Position numbers and translations under genes: made by a program. The notes beneath the pieces were generated by a model, which was not told the DNA's origin, searched no databases, and saw nothing but the letters and a program-made list of their open reading frames with translations. A DNA stretch of 64,000 nucleotides. Origin: Caryophanales bacterium UBA6449 (GTDB taxonomy: Bacteria > Bacillota_I > Bacilli_A > RFN20 > CAG-288). The first letter of the stretch is position 1. Each line of letters starts with the position of its first letter. Where the stretch lies: the NCBI GenBank assembly GCA_002437105.1, contig DJOB01000006.1, forward strand, positions 294,686 to 358,685, read 5' to 3'. Shown in pieces: positions 1-8,249 of this stretch.

Positions 1-405
1 TGTGGTTACTCGCGCCGTTCCATCGTGGTGTCCTCGATGACCCTCGGCGGAGCGATGGCGGGTCTGGCGGCGATCTTCTACTTCTTCCCCTCCTCGCCCC
101 AGGGACTTCTCACTCCGGTCCGCTCCGTGGCTTCCCAGGGCTTCGATGGAATCTCAATCGCGCTGATCGCCAACAACAATCCTCTCGGCACCATCCTCTC
201 CGCCTTCTTCCTGTCGATGCTCAAGCAGGCGAATATCCCTCTGCAGCAGGCAGGCTACGATAAGAACATCGTCAACGTCATCATGGGTGTCGTGATCTAC
301 TCCACCGCTGCGGTCAAGCTCGTTTCCTTCCTGGTCAAGAAGGGTTATGTGCGCTATGCCCTGAATCGCGCCAAGAAGGCGAAGAGCGCTCAGGTCGACA
401 GATAG
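1..405 (+). CDS. Nucleoside-type ABC transporter permease, 5' truncated
   Basis: The frame is open to the left window edge, so only the last 134 codons are present; the ATG at 25 is internal. The residues GYSRRSIVVSSMTLGGAMAG and the following hydrophobic stretch match the C-terminal half of the YufP/NupB-type permeases that import nucleosides with a BMP-family lipoprotein. At least two membrane segments are visible and the tail is basic. It ends 13 bases before the second permease gene, as in the usual bmpA-nupA-nupB-nupC order, so the ATPase and binding protein probably lie upstream of the window. The family call is inference from sequence pattern and pairing. Confidence 0.8.
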   Translation, partial: CGYSRRSIVVSSMTLGGAMAGLAAIFYFFPSSPQGLLTPVRSVASQGFDGISIALIANNNPLGTILSAFFLSMLKQANIPLQQAGYDKNIVNVIMGVVIYSTAAVKLVSFLVKKGYVRYALNRAKKAKSAQVDR

Positions 406-418
406 GAGGGGATAGGAC

Positions 419-1459
419 ATGTATTCGCAGAACACTGATTGGATCTATTCGTTCATCCAGATGATGATGGCTTCGATGATCCCTCTTCTGATGGTGGGAT
501 TGGCTGGTATGTTCTCCGAGAAGGGCGGTATCTCCAATATCGCTCTGGATGGCACGATGATCATCGGAGCGTTCGTCGGCGTCTTCGTGGCGAATCGACT
601 CTGCGTGGCTTACGGCGTCCCTCTCCTCGAGGTCAATAAGGCTTCTAGCTACATCACTGGCTTTTGGCCCCGAGCGATCATCTATCTCGTCTCGATGCTC
701 GCAGCGGGTCTGACCGGCTTGCTGTTCTCCCTGCTGCTGAGCTTTGCGGCTAACCGGCTCAAGTCCGACCAGATCATCATCGGTACCGCGATGAACATCT
801 TCGCTCCGGCTCTCTGCCTCTTCCTCGCTTTCGTCCTCAACCTGTCCGGCAAGCAGGATGTCTATAAGCTGAACGTCGATACTATGCTCTTCCTGATCCC
901 CAATATTCCGGGATTGGGTGATATTCCCTACGTTGGTCGCGCGCTGTTCCAGGCGGTCTATCCTTCCTTCTTCATCGGGATCCTGCTCCTCATCGGTTCG
1001 GCGGTCGTGCTCAATAAGACCCGCTTCGGACTCCGGCTTCGCGCCTGCGGTGAGAATCCCTACTCCGCGGCTGCCGCTGGTATCTCGGTCTACCGCTACC
1101 GGTACATCGGCACGGGTATATCCGGTGTGATCGGAGGTATGGCGGGACTGGTCTACGCCACCTCGTTCCTCACGGAGTTCGATGGCGATGTGGGTGGCTT
1201 CGGTTTCTTGGGACTGGCGCTGATGATCTTCGGAAACTGGAAGCCGCTGACCATCGGTCTGGCGGCGCTCATCTTCTCCTTCTTCCGGACGCTGGGATCC
1301 GGTTATACGCTGATTCCCGGCTCGTCCGAGTGGAACATCAATTCCAATATATTCTTCCTGATTCCCTTCCTTGCGACGATCCTGGTTCTGATCCTCTTCT
1401 CTAAGAGGAATAGGGCGCCCAAGTACGATGGTGTGCCCTACTTCGCGGAGCGGAGGTAA
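419..1459 (+). CDS. Nucleoside-type ABC transporter permease (second subunit)
   Basis: This 346-residue polytopic membrane protein has the YufQ/NupC-type hallmarks: an N-terminal segment with GLAGMFSEKGGISNIALDGT and a central conserved part reading RLRACGENPYSAAAAGI, followed by GGMAGLVYA. These belong to the branched-chain permease superfamily subgroup that takes up purine nucleosides or related bases with BMP lipoproteins. It would form the membrane channel with the upstream permease. A ribosome site (GGAGGGG) lies just ahead of the ATG. It is the last gene of its operon: a strong intrinsic terminator follows ten bases after the TAA stop. The exact substrate cannot be read from the sequence. 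Confidence 0.85.
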   Translation: MYSQNTDWIYSFIQMMMASMIPLLMVGLAGMFSEKGGISNIALDGTMIIGAFVGVFVANRLCVAYGVPLLEVNKASSYITGFWPRAIIYLVSMLAAGLTGLLFSLLLSFAANRLKSDQIIIGTAMNIFAPALCLFLAFVLNLSGKQDVYKLNVDTMLFLIPNIPGLGDIPYVGRALFQAVYPSFFIGILLLIGSAVVLNKTRFGLRLRACGENPYSAAAAGISVYRYRYIGTGISGVIGGMAGLVYATSFLTEFDGDVGGFGFLGLALMIFGNWKPLTIGLAALIFSFFRTLGSGYTLIPGSSEWNINSNIFFLIPFLATILVLILFSKRNRAPKYDGVPYFAERR

Positions 1460-1468
1460 CCGAGGGTG

Positions 1469-1497
1469 GAGGGCTGCGGGTGCAGCCCTCTTTTTTA
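1469..1497 (+). terminator. Intrinsic terminator of the nucleoside transporter operon
   Basis: A perfect 9-bp stem, GAGGGCTGC with GCAGCCCTC around a 4-base loop, is followed by six T residues. It lies directly after the permease stop codon and separates this operon from the phosphate regulon. Confidence 0.9.
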
Positions 1498-1558
1498 TTG
1501 TTATGAATGTTTTCGATTTGTTGTCATTTTTATATTTTTATGGTGTTTTCAGTCCATC

Positions 1559-1622
1559 TTTGCAAGTTCTTAACAATCATTAACAATGGCCTTTAAATGT
1601 TTTTCGCCCCGTATTGGATAAT
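1559..1622 (+). promoter_or_regulatory. Pho-box-like repeats and promoter of pstS
   Basis: Four hexamers close to the PhoP consensus TT(A/T/C)ACA recur at about one helical turn: TTTGCA (1559), TTAACA (1570), TTAACA (1580) and TTTAAA (1592). A -10-like GATAAT lies at 1617-1622 with no good -35 element, as expected for an activator-dependent promoter. The block lies between the upstream terminator and pstS, so phosphate-starvation control by the two-component system encoded at 7554-9871 is a reasonable inference. Confidence 0.6.
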
Positions 1623-1648
1623 ACCCTTCCGGAAAAAGAGGGAAAATC

Positions 1649-2776
1649 ATGAAAAAGTTTATTCTGAGTGTTCTGTCTGTGGCGGCGGCTTCGCTGACTA
1701 TGTTCGCCTGCAATCCTGCGGCCGATTCTTCGAGCCAGGGTTCCAGCGAGACTCCTGCTTCCAGCGCTGATTCCTCCAATGCTGCTTCTTCCAGTGTTGC
1801 TTCTTCTACTGGTACTTCTGCCAGCGGCTTCGATGCGACCAAGAAGATCACTCCCTACACCCGTGATACTACTTCCGGTACCCGTGATGGTTTCATGACC
1901 AAGATCGGTGTCGAGAAGGCGAAGAGCAACGATAAGCTTCTCGTCTCCAATGTCGCTCAGGCTACTTCTAACGGCGATATGATGACCAAGATTGCGGCTG
2001 ATGAGTACGGAATCGGTTACGCTTCCTTCTCCGAGATCGACACTCAGCCCAAGATCAAGGGCATCAAGGTCAATGGTGTGGCGGCTTCCGAGGAGACCGT
2101 GAAGGATGGCACTTATGCTCTGCAGCGTTCCTTCAACTACGTCATCCCTTCGGCTGCGAAGACTAACAACGCTATCAAGTACGCTTTGATCGAGTCCTAT
2201 GTGGCTTTCATGAACACCACCGATGGTCAGGATATCGTTGTCGATAAGGGCGGAATCATCGCTGATGCGAATGTTGCTCAGCAGAGCTGGGATGATGTGA
2301 TCAAGACTGCTGATTGGGCTAAGACTCTGGGTCTCGACACTGGTAACGTCAAGGCTGAGGTCAAGGGTGTGGCCGTCAACTTCGTCGGATCTACTTCTGT
2401 CGAGGATATGTCTAAGGCTCTGTCCGATGCTTGGACTGCGAAGTTCGGCGCCAATGCTCCTGTCGCCAACCACAACCACACCGGTTCTGGTGATGCGGTC
2501 AAGAAGCTGGCCGATGGCTCTGGTGATATCGGCTTCGCCTCTCGCACTTTCACCGACGCTGAGAAGTCCGCTCACACGGATTGGACGTTTGGTACCATCT
2601 GCCTCGATGCGATCTCCGTTATCGTCAGCAAGGAGAACCCCCTCGAGAACATCACTGCTCAGCAGCTCAGGGACATCTACATCAATCAGGAGTCTCTGAC
2701 CGATTCCAAGACTGTCTTTGGAACCGACTACAGCGCTGAGAAGACTCTGACCACCTGGTCTGAGCTGATCAAGTAG
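1649..2776 (+). CDS. pstS: Phosphate-binding lipoprotein PstS, apparently circularly permuted
   Basis: This is the extracellular phosphate receptor of the Pst importer, 375 residues. Residues 1-21 are a lipoprotein signal ending at Cys21 (MFAC is a loose lipobox), followed by a Ser-rich linker to about residue 62. All PstS ligand motifs are present but in swapped order. Residues 67-215 carry what is normally the second half (TRDTTSGTR at 71-79, GIGYASF at 121, TDGQDIVVDKGG at 191). Residues 240-375 carry the normal first half (GSTSV at 247, HTGSG at 277, GDIGFASR at 292, CLDAISVIVSKENP at 318, TTWSEL near the end). In ordinary PstS the W-S-E-L segment leads directly into the TRD..SGT segment; here these are the C- and N-terminal ends of the folded part. 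First gene of the pst operon. Confidence 0.9.
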   Translation: MKKFILSVLSVAAASLTMFACNPAADSSSQGSSETPASSADSSNAASSSVASSTGTSASGFDATKKITPYTRDTTSGTRDGFMTKIGVEKAKSNDKLLVSNVAQATSNGDMMTKIAADEYGIGYASFSEIDTQPKIKGIKVNGVAASEETVKDGTYALQRSFNYVIPSAAKTNNAIKYALIESYVAFMNTTDGQDIVVDKGGIIADANVAQQSWDDVIKTADWAKTLGLDTGNVKAEVKGVAVNFVGSTSVEDMSKALSDAWTAKFGANAPVANHNHTGSGDAVKKLADGSGDIGFASRTFTDAEKSAHTDWTFGTICLDAISVIVSKENPLENITAQQLRDIYINQESLTDSKTVFGTDYSAEKTLTTWSELIK

Positions 2777-2795
2777 TAGTTTCTAGACGATGATT

Positions 2796-2829
2796 AAAGC
2801 CGAGCTTTCCCTGAACGAGGCTCGGCTTT
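2796..2829 (+). other. Strong stem-loop between pstS and pstC
   Basis: A perfect 10-bp inverted repeat, AAAGCCGAGC with GCTCGGCTTT around a 14-base loop, lies between the pstS stop and the pstC ribosome site. There is no clean T-tract after it, so it may be a leaky terminator or an mRNA-processing and stabilising hairpin that keeps pstS expression above that of the membrane genes. The function is inference. Confidence 0.6.
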
Positions 2830-2853
2830 AGTCGTATAAAGGGGAGAGGAAAA

Positions 2854-4002
2854 ATGGGAATGGAAGAGAATACAGAAACAGTACTTTCCCACGCGCAGAT
2901 CAAGCTCGCGCACTCGCGAGCCGCGCTCGTCAGCGATAGGGACCAGGCGATGAAAAATCACCCTTCCGTGTCCGAGGTGAAGAAAGAGGTGCTGGCCAAG
3001 AGGGCGGATAGCAAGAAGAGGATCGACAAGGTCGTGGAGTTCTTCTTCCTGTTTATTGCTCTCATCTGTGCTTCTGTCATCGTCTTTATCACCGTCTTCA
3101 TCATATACAAGGGATTGCTTCCCTTTATCGGTAAGTCCGGCGTCTATGATCCCATCGATTTTGGATATTTCTGGACTGGTTCGCACTGGCAGAGCGATCC
3201 CACCCACTGGGCGGTGGGATACCTCGCGGTGAACACGCTGTTTTTGACCCTGCTCTCCCTCGTCGTATCGATCCCTGTATCCATCCTCACCGCCCTGATG
3301 ATCACCCGGATCGCCCCGCGGGCGCTCTCCAAGATATTCCAGACGGGTATCGAGCTCTTGGCTGCGATCCCCTCGGTCATCTTCGGACTGTTCGGCATGG
3401 GCTTTATAAATCCCATGGTCAAGGGTCTAGCCGACCTGTTCGACCTGCAGACGGCGGGCGGTAACTCGCTCCTCTCCGGCGTGTTCGTCATTGCGCTGAT
3501 GTCCGTTCCGACCATCACTATGATGTCCACGACGGCGATGAAGGCGGTCGATCCCGCCCTGATCAAGGCGTCGGTAGCTCTGGGAGCCACCAAGCTTCAG
3601 ACCGACTTCAAGGTGGTCGTTCGCACTGCCCAATCCGGTATCTTCGCTGGCATCATCCTCGGTATCGGGCGTGCACTCGGTGAGGCGACGGCTATTCAGA
3701 TGGTCATCGGAAACGCGATGTCAGGCCCCAGCTTCAATCCCTTCGGCATCTCGGCGACACTCACCACTCAGATGCTGATGGGTATCGGCGAAGCGACGCC
3801 GGGCACCATCGGTTACGATATCCGCTTCTCCGCCGGTGCTCTGTTGATCATCATCCTGTTCGTCGTCGATATCTTCCTCAACTCCCTCAAGGATCAGATG
3901 TACGACCGCATGGTCGGACGCACCCACGTCAGCTGGTTCAAGAAATTCTTCAATAAGCTCTTCCCGCCCGAGAAGCGCTCGCTGAAGAAGGAGAAGGAGT
4001 AG
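2854..4002 (+). CDS. pstC: Phosphate ABC transporter permease PstC
   Basis: PstC is one of the two membrane subunits of the Pst importer. At 382 residues it is longer than the usual 300 or so because about 60 charged residues precede the first membrane segment (near 64-92). The core has the expected six membrane spans; the ATPase-contacting EAA loop reads ASVALGATKLQTDFKVVV, followed by GIGRALGEATA, typical of PstC. A GGGGAGAGG ribosome site precedes the ATG, and the gene ends three bases before pstA. It would pair with PstA and be driven by PstB. Confidence 0.93.
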   Translation: MGMEENTETVLSHAQIKLAHSRAALVSDRDQAMKNHPSVSEVKKEVLAKRADSKKRIDKVVEFFFLFIALICASVIVFITVFIIYKGLLPFIGKSGVYDPIDFGYFWTGSHWQSDPTHWAVGYLAVNTLFLTLLSLVVSIPVSILTALMITRIAPRALSKIFQTGIELLAAIPSVIFGLFGMGFINPMVKGLADLFDLQTAGGNSLLSGVFVIALMSVPTITMMSTTAMKAVDPALIKASVALGATKLQTDFKVVVRTAQSGIFAGIILGIGRALGEATAIQMVIGNAMSGPSFNPFGISATLTTQMLMGIGEATPGTIGYDIRFSAGALLIIILFVVDIFLNSLKDQMYDRMVGRTHVSWFKKFFNKLFPPEKRSLKKEKE

Positions 4003-4005
4003 CTT

Positions 4006-5928
4006 ATGAGAGAAGATATCTATATCACGAGAAATCAGGCGCTCAAGGCGATCCAGGCGAGGATAGAAGCGCTGAGCTCCCAGGAGTCCTATCCGCTCTG
4101 CCTCGAGTCGGTCGCGGCTGAGATCAAGCGGGTCAGAAGGTCCAAAGGCAGTGAGCTCCTCTCCGCTCTCGGCGTCGACAGGATCGATGCTGAAGGGGTC
4201 CAGACTCTGAAGTCGGCCTTCGCTGAGGTCTTCAACAACTATTATGGCCATAAGATCGTCGTGCCCCAGCTCCTCCGCCAGCTCTCCAGTGAAGGTCGGA
4301 GCGCTAAGGAGGCGAAGCGGCTGATCCTGAATGATGCGAAGCTGCTCCGAAGGAAGGATCCTAAGACCATCGAGAAGTACTCCCTGATCTCCGATGAGGC
4401 GGTTCCTGCGGCGAGATATATCCGCCATCTGTTCAGAGTGGATAATCTCTTCGGCGAGCAGCCGCTGCCCGATATTCGGGATCTTACCGATACCGTAGGT
4501 AAGGATTTCACCTATACCAAGGAGGAGAAGCTCCGCTCGGCTGAGCGGATCCGCGCCACGCGCACTCAGCGCCGTGGACTGAGGATCGCCTCCGATGCGA
4601 CGCGCGGTTTCTTCACCGCGGTGCTGTCTCTTTTCACCCTCGTCGTTCTTCTCGGCATCGTCGTCTACATCTTCCAGACCGGCGGTTCGACGCTCAGCTG
4701 GAATTTCATCACGGGTAAGAATGCCTCGGAGAAGGTCTCTATCTACATGGATGAGAGCGATGGTGTGCAGCCGGGTAAAGAGTTCCAGTACAACGCTAAG
4801 GAGAATGAGTTCTTCTCTCCGAACTGGGGTGTCGCGCTGACCGATTCGACCGACTCCGAGGGCAAGTATGTCCTCAAGATCGCCTACATCGATAAGGATT
4901 CTCCGTTTCTGCGGCTCAAGGAGCACAACAGCGACGCGGATCTCGATGGCAGCTATGTCAATGTCGGAGCGGGCTGGTACCTGTCTTCGGCTATCCGCGG
5001 TAAGGATGCGGATGGTAAAGCCGTAGTTCTCTATCCCAACAAGGATAAGGCGGAGAAGACGATCGCCAAGCTCGATACCATGTCCTACATCACTTCGGGT
5101 ACGATCACCTATGGCGGTGGCGGTATCGTCGGCCCCCTGATCACCACTCTGTGGATGATCCTCTTCTCGCTGGTCATCGCCCTGCCGCTGGGAATCGGCG
5201 GCGCCGTCTATCTCTCCATCTATGCTAAGAAGAACATCCTCACCAAGATCATCCGGTCGCTCGTCGATATGATATCTGGTATACCTTCCATCATCTTCGG
5301 CTTGGCGGGCGCCATCATATTCATTCCCATCTTCTCCAACGGTGGTTCGATTGGAAATATCCTTTCCGGATCGGCCACCCTCGCTTGCGTGGTTCTCCCG
5401 ACGATCATAAAGGCGATGGAGGAGGCGATAAATGTCATTCCTCCCTCGATCAGCCGCGCTTCGCTGGCGCTGGGGGCCAGCCGGACTCAGACGGTGTTCA
5501 AGGTCATCATCCCCAATGCGGTCCCCGGTATCCTGACCGGCTCGCTCCTGGCGACCGGAAGGATCATCGGCGAGTCGGCGGCGCTGGTGTTCGCGACGGG
5601 AACCATCATCTCCGATACCATCTCACCCGTCTCGCAGGCGCCCGCTTCGCTAGCGGTCTACATCTGGAAGGTCATGTCGGGTGAGGCACCCAACTACCGT
5701 GCGGCTTCCGCGGCGGCGATCCTGATCCTGATTGTCGTCCTGATCCTCAACCTGCTCGTCAAGCTGATCGCTTCGAAGTTCGATAAGTTCACGCCGCGCG
5801 GTCCTAAGAGCTGGGCGAGAAGGCTCTGGGACAAGATGATCGCCAAGATCAAGACCCGTCAGGAGATAAGGAATAATATAAGAGGTGGCTCTAAGCCGCT
5901 GAAGGAAGGAGCTTCAAATGAAGACTGA
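4006..5928 (+). CDS. pstA: Phosphate ABC transporter permease PstA with large extra domains
   Basis: PstA is normally about 280-300 residues; this one has 640. Residues 1-200 form a charged, mostly helical and probably cytoplasmic region that I do not recognise. A first membrane segment lies at about 202-223, followed by some 150 polar residues (224-375) predicted outside the membrane. The normal PstA core follows, with the EAA loop [19 protein letters not shown] and [16 protein letters not shown]. The C-terminus is basic and its last 11 bases overlap pstB. The extracellular insert sits where it could meet the binding protein. The core call is certain; the roles of the additions are unknown. 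Confidence 0.9.
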   Translation: MREDIYITRNQALKAIQARIEALSSQESYPLCLESVAAEIKRVRRSKGSELLSALGVDRIDAEGVQTLKSAFAEVFNNYYGHKIVVPQLLRQLSSEGRSAKEAKRLILNDAKLLRRKDPKTIEKYSLISDEAVPAARYIRHLFRVDNLFGEQPLPDIRDLTDTVGKDFTYTKEEKLRSAERIRATRTQRRGLRIASDATRGFFTAVLSLFTLVVLLGIVVYIFQTGGSTLSWNFITGKNASEKVSIYMDESDGVQPGKEFQYNAKENEFFSPNWGVALTDSTDSEGKYVLKIAYIDKDSPFLRLKEHNSDADLDGSYVNVGAGWYLSSAIRGKDADGKAVVLYPNKDKAEKTIAKLDTMSYITSGTITYGGGGIVGPLITTLWMILFSLVIALPLGIGGAVYLSIYAKKNILTKIIRSLVDMISGIPSIIFGLAGAIIFIPIFSNGGSIGNILSGSATLACVVLPTIIKAMEEAINVIPPSISRASLALGASRTQTVFKVIIPNAVPGILTGSLLATGRIIGESAALVFATGTIISDTISPVSQAPASLAVYIWKVMSGEAPNYRAASAAAILILIVVLILNLLVKLIASKFDKFTPRGPKSWARRLWDKMIAKIKTRQEIRNNIRGGSKPLKEGASNED

Positions 5929-6823
5929 AGAGCAGATTGAACAGAAGCGTCAGAAGCTTCTCGAAGTCATGCACGAAGCCGATAATCGCACCGATCTGGA
6001 GGAGGGTCGGGTCTCGCTCGTCGGAGCGCCAGCTCAGGCGATGAGCGACCTCGAATACGAGAAGAACCCCGGTGACACCATCTTTGAGGCCAAGCATCTG
6101 AACCTCTGGTACGATGACGACCATCAGGCTCTTCACGACATCAACATCAAGATCTTCAAGAATAAAGTTACAGCTTTTATCGGACCGTCCGGCTGTGGAA
6201 AGTCCACTTTCCTGCGCTGCTTCGACCGGATGAACGATCTGATCGAGGGATGCAAGATTAAGGGTGAGCTGCTCTTCAACGGGGTCGATATCAAGACGAT
6301 CAATCCCATCCTTCTCCGCTCCCGCGTCGGCATGGTCTTTCAGCAGCCTAATCCCTTCCCGATGTCGATCGCTAAGAACATCACCTACGGACCGCGGTGC
6401 CAGGGAATCAAGGATAGGAAGTACCTGCGTCAGCTGGTCAACGACTCTTTGGAGGAGGCGGCTCTGTACAACGAGGTCAAGGACCGTCTGAACTCTTCAG
6501 GCATGGCGCTCTCGGGAGGACAGCAGCAGCGACTCTGCATCGCCAGGACCGTAGCTATGCATCCCGATGTCATCCTGATGGACGAGCCCACTTCCGCGCT
6601 CGATCCTATCGCGACTAAGAAGATCGAGGATCTGATACAGAAGCTCAAAAAGAAGTACACTATCATCATAGTCACCCACAATATGCAGCAGGCGACCAGG
6701 GTGGCGGACTATACCGCGTTCTTCGTGCTCGGCAAACTCATCGAGTTTGCTCCTACCGCTCAGTTCTTCTCGCATCCTAAGGAGAAGGAGAGTGAGGATT
6801 ACATCACCGGTCGGTTCAGTTAG
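5918..6823 (+). CDS. pstB: Phosphate ABC transporter ATPase PstB
   Basis: This 301-residue ATPase energises phosphate import. Motifs in order: Walker [10 protein letters not shown], a Q-loop in [13 protein letters not shown] (PstB-typical), signature LSGGQQQR, Walker [14 protein letters not shown] and a switch His in IIVTHNM. The C-terminal [14 protein letters not shown] is the classical PstB ending. The N-terminus is about 50 residues longer than usual and charged. The start lies inside the end of pstA with a GAAGGAG ribosome site, indicating translational coupling. Confidence 0.97.
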   Translation: MKTEEQIEQKRQKLLEVMHEADNRTDLEEGRVSLVGAPAQAMSDLEYEKNPGDTIFEAKHLNLWYDDDHQALHDINIKIFKNKVTAFIGPSGCGKSTFLRCFDRMNDLIEGCKIKGELLFNGVDIKTINPILLRSRVGMVFQQPNPFPMSIAKNITYGPRCQGIKDRKYLRQLVNDSLEEAALYNEVKDRLNSSGMALSGGQQQRLCIARTVAMHPDVILMDEPTSALDPIATKKIEDLIQKLKKKYTIIIVTHNMQQATRVADYTAFFVLGKLIEFAPTAQFFSHPKEKESEDYITGRFS

Positions 6824-6888
6824 AGCTTTCGATGCGGCAGGCCGGTGGATTCGGAACGACGGGTATTAAAGTTAAAAGGAGAATTGGT

Positions 6889-7539
6889 ATGAATCTCGAT
6901 CAGGAAGTAAATCTAATAAATGAGGAGCTGGAGAAGATGTTCTCCCTCACTAGAGAATTCCTTCGTCGTTCTCTGGTCTACTATCTCTCGGGCGAGGATT
7001 CTAAGTTCATTCCTACCATCGATGATAACCAGGTCAACGCCTCGGAGCGGAATGTCGAGTCCTGGTGCCTCTCCATCCTGCTCAAGGAGCGGGTCTATGC
7101 GAAGGATCTGAGGAGAGTGACCGGCTGCCTCAAGCTGGTGACCGATATCGAGAGGATCGGTGATCACGCTCGCGACATCAAGGAGGCAGCTGATAAGATC
7201 GGTAGCCTGAAGGAACAGGGAATCGACATGAATGTCATCCAGCCTCTCGTCGACTACGTCCTCAAGATGTACGATGATTCGGTCTGCGCTTTCGTTACGT
7301 ACGATGTGCCCCTGGCGGAGGAGATCTGCTCGCACGACAACGAGGTCGACGATCGCTATTCCAAGGTTCTGGCGGAAGTTATCAACGAGGCTAAGGGAAA
7401 TCGTATCTCAGCTGAGTATGCTATCTATACCAACCTTGTTTTAAAATATCTCGAGAGGGTGGCGGATCACGCGGTGAATATCGCTGAGTGGACAGTCTTT
7501 ATCAAGAATGGTTTCCATAAGGACTCTGTCATCATCTAG
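6889..7539 (+). CDS. phoU: Phosphate transport regulator PhoU
   Basis: PhoU is an all-helical protein that links Pst transport activity to the sensor kinase. The 216 residues contain the two three-helix repeats of the family, with the motifs LVTDIERIGDHARDI in the first half and YLERVADHAVNIAEW in the second, both metal-binding patterns of PhoU. I place the start at 6889, because an AAAAGGAG ribosome site lies directly before it; the in-frame ATG at 6832 has no such site. It sits between pstB and the two-component genes, the standard position. Confidence 0.95.
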   Translation: MNLDQEVNLINEELEKMFSLTREFLRRSLVYYLSGEDSKFIPTIDDNQVNASERNVESWCLSILLKERVYAKDLRRVTGCLKLVTDIERIGDHARDIKEAADKIGSLKEQGIDMNVIQPLVDYVLKMYDDSVCAFVTYDVPLAEEICSHDNEVDDRYSKVLAEVINEAKGNRISAEYAIYTNLVLKYLERVADHAVNIAEWTVFIKNGFHKDSVII

Positions 7540-7553
7540 ATAGGAGGAGGCAG

Positions 7554-8249
7554 ATGTCCGCTGATGCATCGGGTGTTCTAATATACATCGTCGAAGATGA
7601 TCCTGCGATTCAGGAGTTGGAGTTCACAGCTCTCTCTCGACAGGGTTATGAAGTTAAGGCTTTCTCTACAGGTGCTGACTTCTTTAAGGCTCTCGAGAAG
7701 GAGAGACCGAATCTGTGTGTTTTGGATCTGATGTTGCCCGATACCACGGGTGAGAATATTTTGCGTGCTATCCGGGTGAATGGTGATTACGACGGAATTC
7801 AGGTGGTTATCGTCTCGGCGAAGAATCTGCTCTCCGATCGCGTCGATAATCTCGAGATGGGAGCGGATGACTATATAGAGAAGCCGTTCGATATCATCGA
7901 GTTCATCGCGCGGATCAACGCGAGACTCCGCCGCTCATCCGCGAGGACGCGAGTCAGTTCCGATGGCATATGCGTGGATGAGAAGACTAGGTCCGTGCGC
8001 TTCAAGGGCGAGAATCTGAAGCTGACCAATGCGGAGTTTGTCCTTCTGGCCATGCTGGTCAAAGGTCAGGGTGCAATCGTATCCCGCAAGGATATGGTCG
8101 AGAAGCTCTGGGGTAGCAATGGCGATGTCACCACGCGGACGATCGATACTCACATCAACTCCATCAGAAAGAAGCTGGGCGATGTGGATGGCAATCTGAT
8201 ACAGACCGTCTACGGGGTTGGTTACAAGCTCCCTGGGGAGAATAGCTGA
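7554..8249 (+). CDS. phoP: PhoP/PhoB-type response regulator
   Basis: An OmpR-family DNA-binding regulator of 231 residues. The receiver domain (about 9-125) has acidic residues E14, D15 and D16, the phosphoacceptor Asp58 in CVLDLMLPD and the switch Lys in VIVSAKN. The C-terminal winged helix ends with DTHINSIRKKLG and VYGVGYKL, typical of this family. AGGAGG precedes the start. Its place directly after phoU and its 1-base overlap with a sensor kinase gene make control of the pst genes, through the repeats at 1559-1597, the likely role. Confidence 0.9.
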   Translation: MSADASGVLIYIVEDDPAIQELEFTALSRQGYEVKAFSTGADFFKALEKERPNLCVLDLMLPDTTGENILRAIRVNGDYDGIQVVIVSAKNLLSDRVDNLEMGADDYIEKPFDIIEFIARINARLRRSSARTRVSSDGICVDEKTRSVRFKGENLKLTNAEFVLLAMLVKGQGAIVSRKDMVEKLWGSNGDVTTRTIDTHINSIRKKLGDVDGNLIQTVYGVGYKLPGENS

